Shown here: positions 4,609-7,131 of the stretch, piece by piece
Numbering within the stretch: the first letter of the stretch is position 1
How the letters are laid out: each line of letters begins with the position of its first letter
NCBI GenBank assembly: GCA_031280115.1
Contig: JAITHF010000179.1
Location: forward strand, 1-7,131
Direction of reading: 5' to 3'
Origin: Spirochaetaceae bacterium
GTDB taxonomy: Bacteria > Spirochaetota > Spirochaetia > Treponematales > Breznakiellaceae
Length of the DNA: 7,131 bases
Program-made: the position numbers and the translations under genes
Notes under the pieces: model-generated
Told to the model about the DNA's origin: nothing
The model's input: only the letters and a program-made list of their open reading frames with translations
Databases searched by the model: none

Positions 4609-6462
4609 ATGCTTTTTGGTATGGGCGGAACCGGGGAAGAGGCGGCGCTGGAGGCGGCGCTTAATAGGATGATTTTTTCTCCTTCAGGCTGGCGGGGCGT
4701 GTTTGCCGAGCATGAAGAAAGCCCGTCCCCAGCCGTTGGCGCCGCGTACCGCGTCATAGCCGCCGCAGCCGCCGCCGCCTTTGCCCGCTGCCTCAAGGAC
4801 CGGAAGGATTTTCACCCGCCGGCGCCGGCAGTCATTCTGGGCATGGACACCCGCCCCACCGGCAGGGCAGCGGCAGACGCCATGATCCGCGGGTTTATCC
4901 AGAGCGGGTGCGCCGTGCGCTTCGCCGGCGTTACCGCCGCGCCTGAAATCATGGCCTATGCCCGCGAAGCCGGAAAGACCGGCAATGCCCAAGGCTTCGC
5001 CTACATCTCCGCCAGCCACAACCCTATCGGCTATAACGGGTTTAAGTTCGGCCTTGTTGACGGCGGCGTGCTGGACCCGGAGGAATCAGCGGCGCTTACC
5101 GCTGGTTTCCGCGACTTTATGGCAGCGCCGGACAGAATAGCCCGGGCAGAGGCCCTGCTGTGCCGGGCAAAAAGCCCCCAAGCCCTGGCCGCGGTCTACG
5201 ATGCCTCCCCGCTGATTAAAAACGAAGCCTACGCCGCCTATCTTGCCTTTACCCAAACAGTAAACCTCGGCGGGGATGCAGGGCCCGCGCTTGCCCGGGC
5301 GCTGAAAACCGCCCCTCTGGGAATCGCCGTGGATTTCAACGGCTCCGCCAGAGCCGCGTCGATTGACCGGGCGTTCTTTACCGGCCTGGGAGTGAGGTGG
5401 CACGCCATAAACGACACCCCCGGGGCCATTGCCCACCGTATCCTGCCGGAAGGCGCTTCCCTTGACCCCTGCCGCTCGTTCCTTACAGAAATCCACCGGG
5501 AACATCCAGAGGTTGTGCTGGGGTATGTGCCGGACTGCGACGGGGACCGGGGCAATGCGGTCATCTGGGACGAGGAGCGCGCTTCGGCGCGGAGCCTTGA
5601 GGCGCAGGAGGTCTTTGCCCTTGCCTGCGTAGGGGAGCTCGCCCACCTGGTCTGGACAGGGGAACTCTCCTATAACCCTGACGGAACCGCCCGTACCAAG
5701 GCGGCAGTGGTGGCCAATGACCCCACCTCGCTGCGTATCGACCGGATTGCCCGGGCCTTCGGCGTGTCAGTGTTCCGCGCTGAAGTGGGGGAGGCAAACG
5801 TGGTGTCTCTGGCGCGGCGCCTGAGGGAGCAGGAAGGGTATATAGTGCGTATTCTTGGCGAAGGGTCCGCAGGCGGCAGTATTACCTACCCGTCTTTGGT
5901 CCGGGACCCTCTGTCCTCGGTGATGGCGCTGCTCAAACTCCTCGCCATACGCACAGAAGGCGGCGCCAAGGGCTTTTTCGACTGGTGGCGCTTCCTTTCG
6001 GGTAATAAGGCGGCGTGCCAAAAGGATTTTTCCCTTGCAGACCTGCTGAAATCCCTCCCCCCGTTTGTTACCACCGGTTCTTCCGCTGAAGAAGCGGCGC
6101 TCACGGTCAAATCCCTCGACCACGCGGCGCTGAAGGACCGGTATCAGGCGGTATTCCTGCGGGAATGGGAGGCGGAGAAGGAGGGCCTCAAAAGGCGCTA
6201 CGGAATAAGCGGCTGGTCCGCGGCGTCTTATCAGGGAACGGAAGAGAAACGGGGGATTACCCGTTTCGGAGCGGCTGGCAAAGGGGGCCTTAAAATCACC
6301 TTTACCAATAATGCAGGCAATCAGGCCGCGTGGATATGGATGCGCGGTTCCCGCACAGAGCCGGTGTTCCGGCTTATGGCCGACGCGGAAGGGCCGGACC
6401 CGGGCCTTGAACGGTATCTTATCGCGTGGCAGCGGCGGATGGTTGCCGAAGCGGACGCATGA
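4609..6462 (+). CDS. Phosphohexomutase (phosphoglucomutase/phosphomannomutase family)
   Basis: This 617-residue alpha-D-phosphohexomutase interconverts hexose 1- and 6-phosphates, supplying sugar-1-phosphates for glycogen, cell-envelope and nucleotide-sugar synthesis. The active-site loop SASHNP is at 134-139, with Ser136 as the expected phosphoserine. The metal loop is DCDGDR (309-314), with Asp309, Asp311 and Asp313 as ligands; the family usually has DPDGDR or DPDADR, so Cys310 replaces Pro. The sugar-binding loop is GEGSAGG (417-423). The C-terminal phosphate-binding loop is RGSRTEPVFR (579-588), a variant of the usual SGTEP. At 617 residues it is longer than typical PMM/PGM (~450-580). 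The start at 4609 is uncertain: AAAGG at 4601-4605 is only three bases away, and ATG 4621 would remove four residues. Glucose or mannose specificity cannot be settled from sequence. Cytoplasmic. Confidence 0.93.
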   Translation: MLFGMGGTGEEAALEAALNRMIFSPSGWRGVFAEHEESPSPAVGAAYRVIAAAAAAAFARCLKDRKDFHPPAPAVILGMDTRPTGRAAADAMIRGFIQSGCAVRFAGVTAAPEIMAYAREAGKTGNAQGFAYISASHNPIGYNGFKFGLVDGGVLDPEESAALTAGFRDFMAAPDRIARAEALLCRAKSPQALAAVYDASPLIKNEAYAAYLAFTQTVNLGGDAGPALARALKTAPLGIAVDFNGSARAASIDRAFFTGLGVRWHAINDTPGAIAHRILPEGASLDPCRSFLTEIHREHPEVVLGYVPDCDGDRGNAVIWDEERASARSLEAQEVFALACVGELAHLVWTGELSYNPDGTARTKAAVVANDPTSLRIDRIARAFGVSVFRAEVGEANVVSLARRLREQEGYIVRILGEGSAGGSITYPSLVRDPLSSVMALLKLLAIRTEGGAKGFFDWWRFLSGNKAACQKDFSLADLLKSLPPFVTTGSSAEEAALTVKSLDHAALKDRYQAVFLREWEAEKEGLKRRYGISGWSAASYQGTEEKRGITRFGAAGKGGLKITFTNNAGNQAAWIWMRGSRTEPVFRLMADAEGPDPGLERYLIAWQRRMVAEADA

Positions 6463-6466
6463 CGCG

Positions 6467-6483
6467 CGGCGCCCTGCGCGCCG
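6467..6483 (+). other. GC hairpin between phosphohexomutase and PUR genes
   Basis: CGGCGC (6467-6472) pairs with GCGCCG (6478-6483) around a 5-base loop, just after the phosphohexomutase stop. No T tract follows, so it is not a standard terminator. It may be a processing or attenuation element, or incidental GC-rich sequence. Confidence 0.35.
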
Positions 6484-6513
6484 TAACCGCGCCATAATAT
6501 AAGGAAAACAAAC

Positions 6514-6849
6514 ATGGGTATACGGGGAGAATTATTTTCAACACAGGTTAAGCTGCCAAACAGGACCTATTTTTTTAACGTGAAAGAAAACCGCATGGGA
6601 GACCTCTATCTTAACGTTGTCGAGAGCAAGGGGCGGGAAAGCGGCGGTTTCGAGCGCCAGTCGGTGATAGTCTTTGCCGAAGACCTTGCGGAGTTTCTGG
6701 CAGGGTTTGACGAATCCCTGCGGGCCATGGAACGGCAGGGCAAACAGCGGAACAAGCCTGCGGGCCCGCAAAAAGAGGCCGGCGAGCCCCGGGAAGGCGA
6801 GCCCCGCCGGAGGCCCCGTCAGGTCAAAGCCGTAAGGCGGGAGTATTAG
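6514..6849 (+). CDS. PUR-domain nucleic-acid-binding protein (spirochaete PUR family, DUF3276-like)
   Basis: This is a 111-residue protein. Residues 1-~75 form one PUR-type domain with the recognisable stretch RTYFFNVKENRMGDLYLNVV, then ESKGRESGGFERQSVIVF. This strongly recalls Borrelia BpuR and related spirochaete and Bacteroidetes proteins. PUR proteins bind single-stranded and double-stranded DNA and RNA; Borrelia BpuR acts as a regulator of transcription and translation. Residues ~76-111 are a low-complexity, basic tail rich in Lys, Arg, Pro and Glu (GEPREGEPRRRPRQVKAVRREY), probably disordered and able to contact nucleic acid. The ATG at 6514 has AAGGA at 6501-6505, eight bases upstream. 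It lies 51 bases after the phosphohexomutase and may share its transcript. Its targets here are unknown; autoregulation is possible but nothing in the sequence shows it. Confidence 0.9.
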   Translation: MGIRGELFSTQVKLPNRTYFFNVKENRMGDLYLNVVESKGRESGGFERQSVIVFAEDLAEFLAGFDESLRAMERQGKQRNKPAGPQKEAGEPREGEPRRRPRQVKAVRREY

Positions 6850-6867
6850 CCCCCGCAGAGGAGGGGG

Positions 6868-6884
6868 GCGCAGGGCGCCTGCGC
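6868..6884 (+). terminator. Probable terminator after the PUR gene
   Basis: GCGCAGG (6868-6874) pairs with CCTGCGC (6878-6884) around a 3-base loop, followed by the T-rich TTCCTGTTT. A competing stem pairs 6849-6854 with 6864-6869. A second hairpin (CGCCC at 6933-6937 with GGGCG at 6947-6951) is followed directly by TTATTTT, the first array unit. It could be the actual stop point or terminate readthrough into the array. Confidence 0.45.
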
Positions 6885-6951
6885 TTCCTGTTTCGCGCCT
6901 TCTTTTGCGAACTCTGCGTAAGGGAACAGCCGCGCCCTGCCCCAGGGGGCG

Positions 6952-7131
6952 TTATTTTGGATACAAACAACTTTATTTTGGATACAAACAACTTTATTTT
7001 GGATACAAAGAAACTTATTTTGGATACAAACAACTTTATTTTGGATACAAGAAAACTTATTTTGGATACAAACAACTTTATTTTGGATCCAAGAAAACTT
7101 ATTTTGGATACAAAATAAACTATCCTGTCCC
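6952..7131 (+). repeat. 21-base tandem array 2 (eight copies, reaches window edge)
   Basis: TTATTTTGGATNCAA starts at 6952 and recurs every 21 bases, eight times (6952, 6973, 6994, 7015, 7036, 7057, 7078, 7099). Two tail variants are interleaved: CAAACAACT (copies 1, 2, 4, 6) and a GAAA-AC type (copies 3, 5, 7). Copy 7 has GATCC instead of GATAC. The last copy is fused to the end motif at 7111-7131, giving 8-base inverted arms around GATA (7099-7118). Reverse-complemented, the unit matches the array 1 unit at about 15 of 21 positions, so the two arrays are related but inverted. The match may continue past the window. Confidence 0.96.
7111..7131 (+). repeat. Array-end motif, copy 2
   Basis: This is identical over 21 bases to 4285-4305, in the same orientation, and also directly follows a 21-base array. 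The identity reaches the last base of the window, so its true length is unknown. Read on the opposite strand it begins GGGACAGGATAGTTTATTTT. Confidence 0.93.

Noticed and set aside
6824..7075. 83-residue minus-strand ORF with FVSKIKL repeats
   Set aside because: It has the same array-derived open frame, then runs through a hairpin-rich spacer and into the end of the PUR gene on the other strand. No family resemblance.

Overview
The window looks like chromosomal DNA from a spirochaete of the Treponema lineage. The main clue is the small PUR-domain protein at 6514-6849, whose N-terminal half closely resembles the Borrelia/Treponema PUR-family nucleic-acid-binding proteins. The GC-rich coding sequence and abundant intergenic repeats would suit a termite-gut-type treponeme better than a pathogenic one. 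This placement is inference from recalled family features, not from a database search.

Layout, all genes on the + strand: (1) 1-375 is non-coding and rich in repeats and hairpins. (2) 376-3864 is a tightly overlapping three-gene operon for a molybdenum hydroxylase of the xanthine dehydrogenase family: Mo-cofactor subunit, then 2Fe-2S subunit, then FAD subunit. The iron-sulfur and FAD subunits keep their signature motifs, while the large subunit is divergent in its Mo-cofactor pocket. (3) 3865-4608 is a 744-base non-coding locus. It holds a ten-copy array of 21-base units inside nested inverted repeats and includes another copy of the repeat module found at 1-235. (4) 4609-6462 encodes a phosphohexomutase (phosphoglucomutase/phosphomannomutase family). 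(5) 6514-6849 encodes the PUR-domain protein, 51 bases downstream and possibly co-transcribed. (6) 6850-7131 is non-coding, with terminator-like hairpins and then a second 21-base array that runs to the window edge.

The three hydroxylase genes should act together: substrate is oxidised at the Mo site, and electrons pass through two 2Fe-2S clusters to FAD. The phosphohexomutase (sugar-phosphate isomerisation) and the PUR protein (nucleic-acid binding, possibly regulatory) have no evident functional link to it.

The most unusual content is non-coding. Two AT-rich 21-base tandem arrays, about 2.7 kb apart in GC-rich DNA, have related but different units in opposite orientation. Both end on the right with the same motif in the same orientation (AAAATAAACTATCCTGTCCC). 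A separate repeat module occurs in direct and inverted copies around the hydroxylase operon and around the first array. No transposase, integrase, CRISPR array, tRNA or rRNA was recognised.
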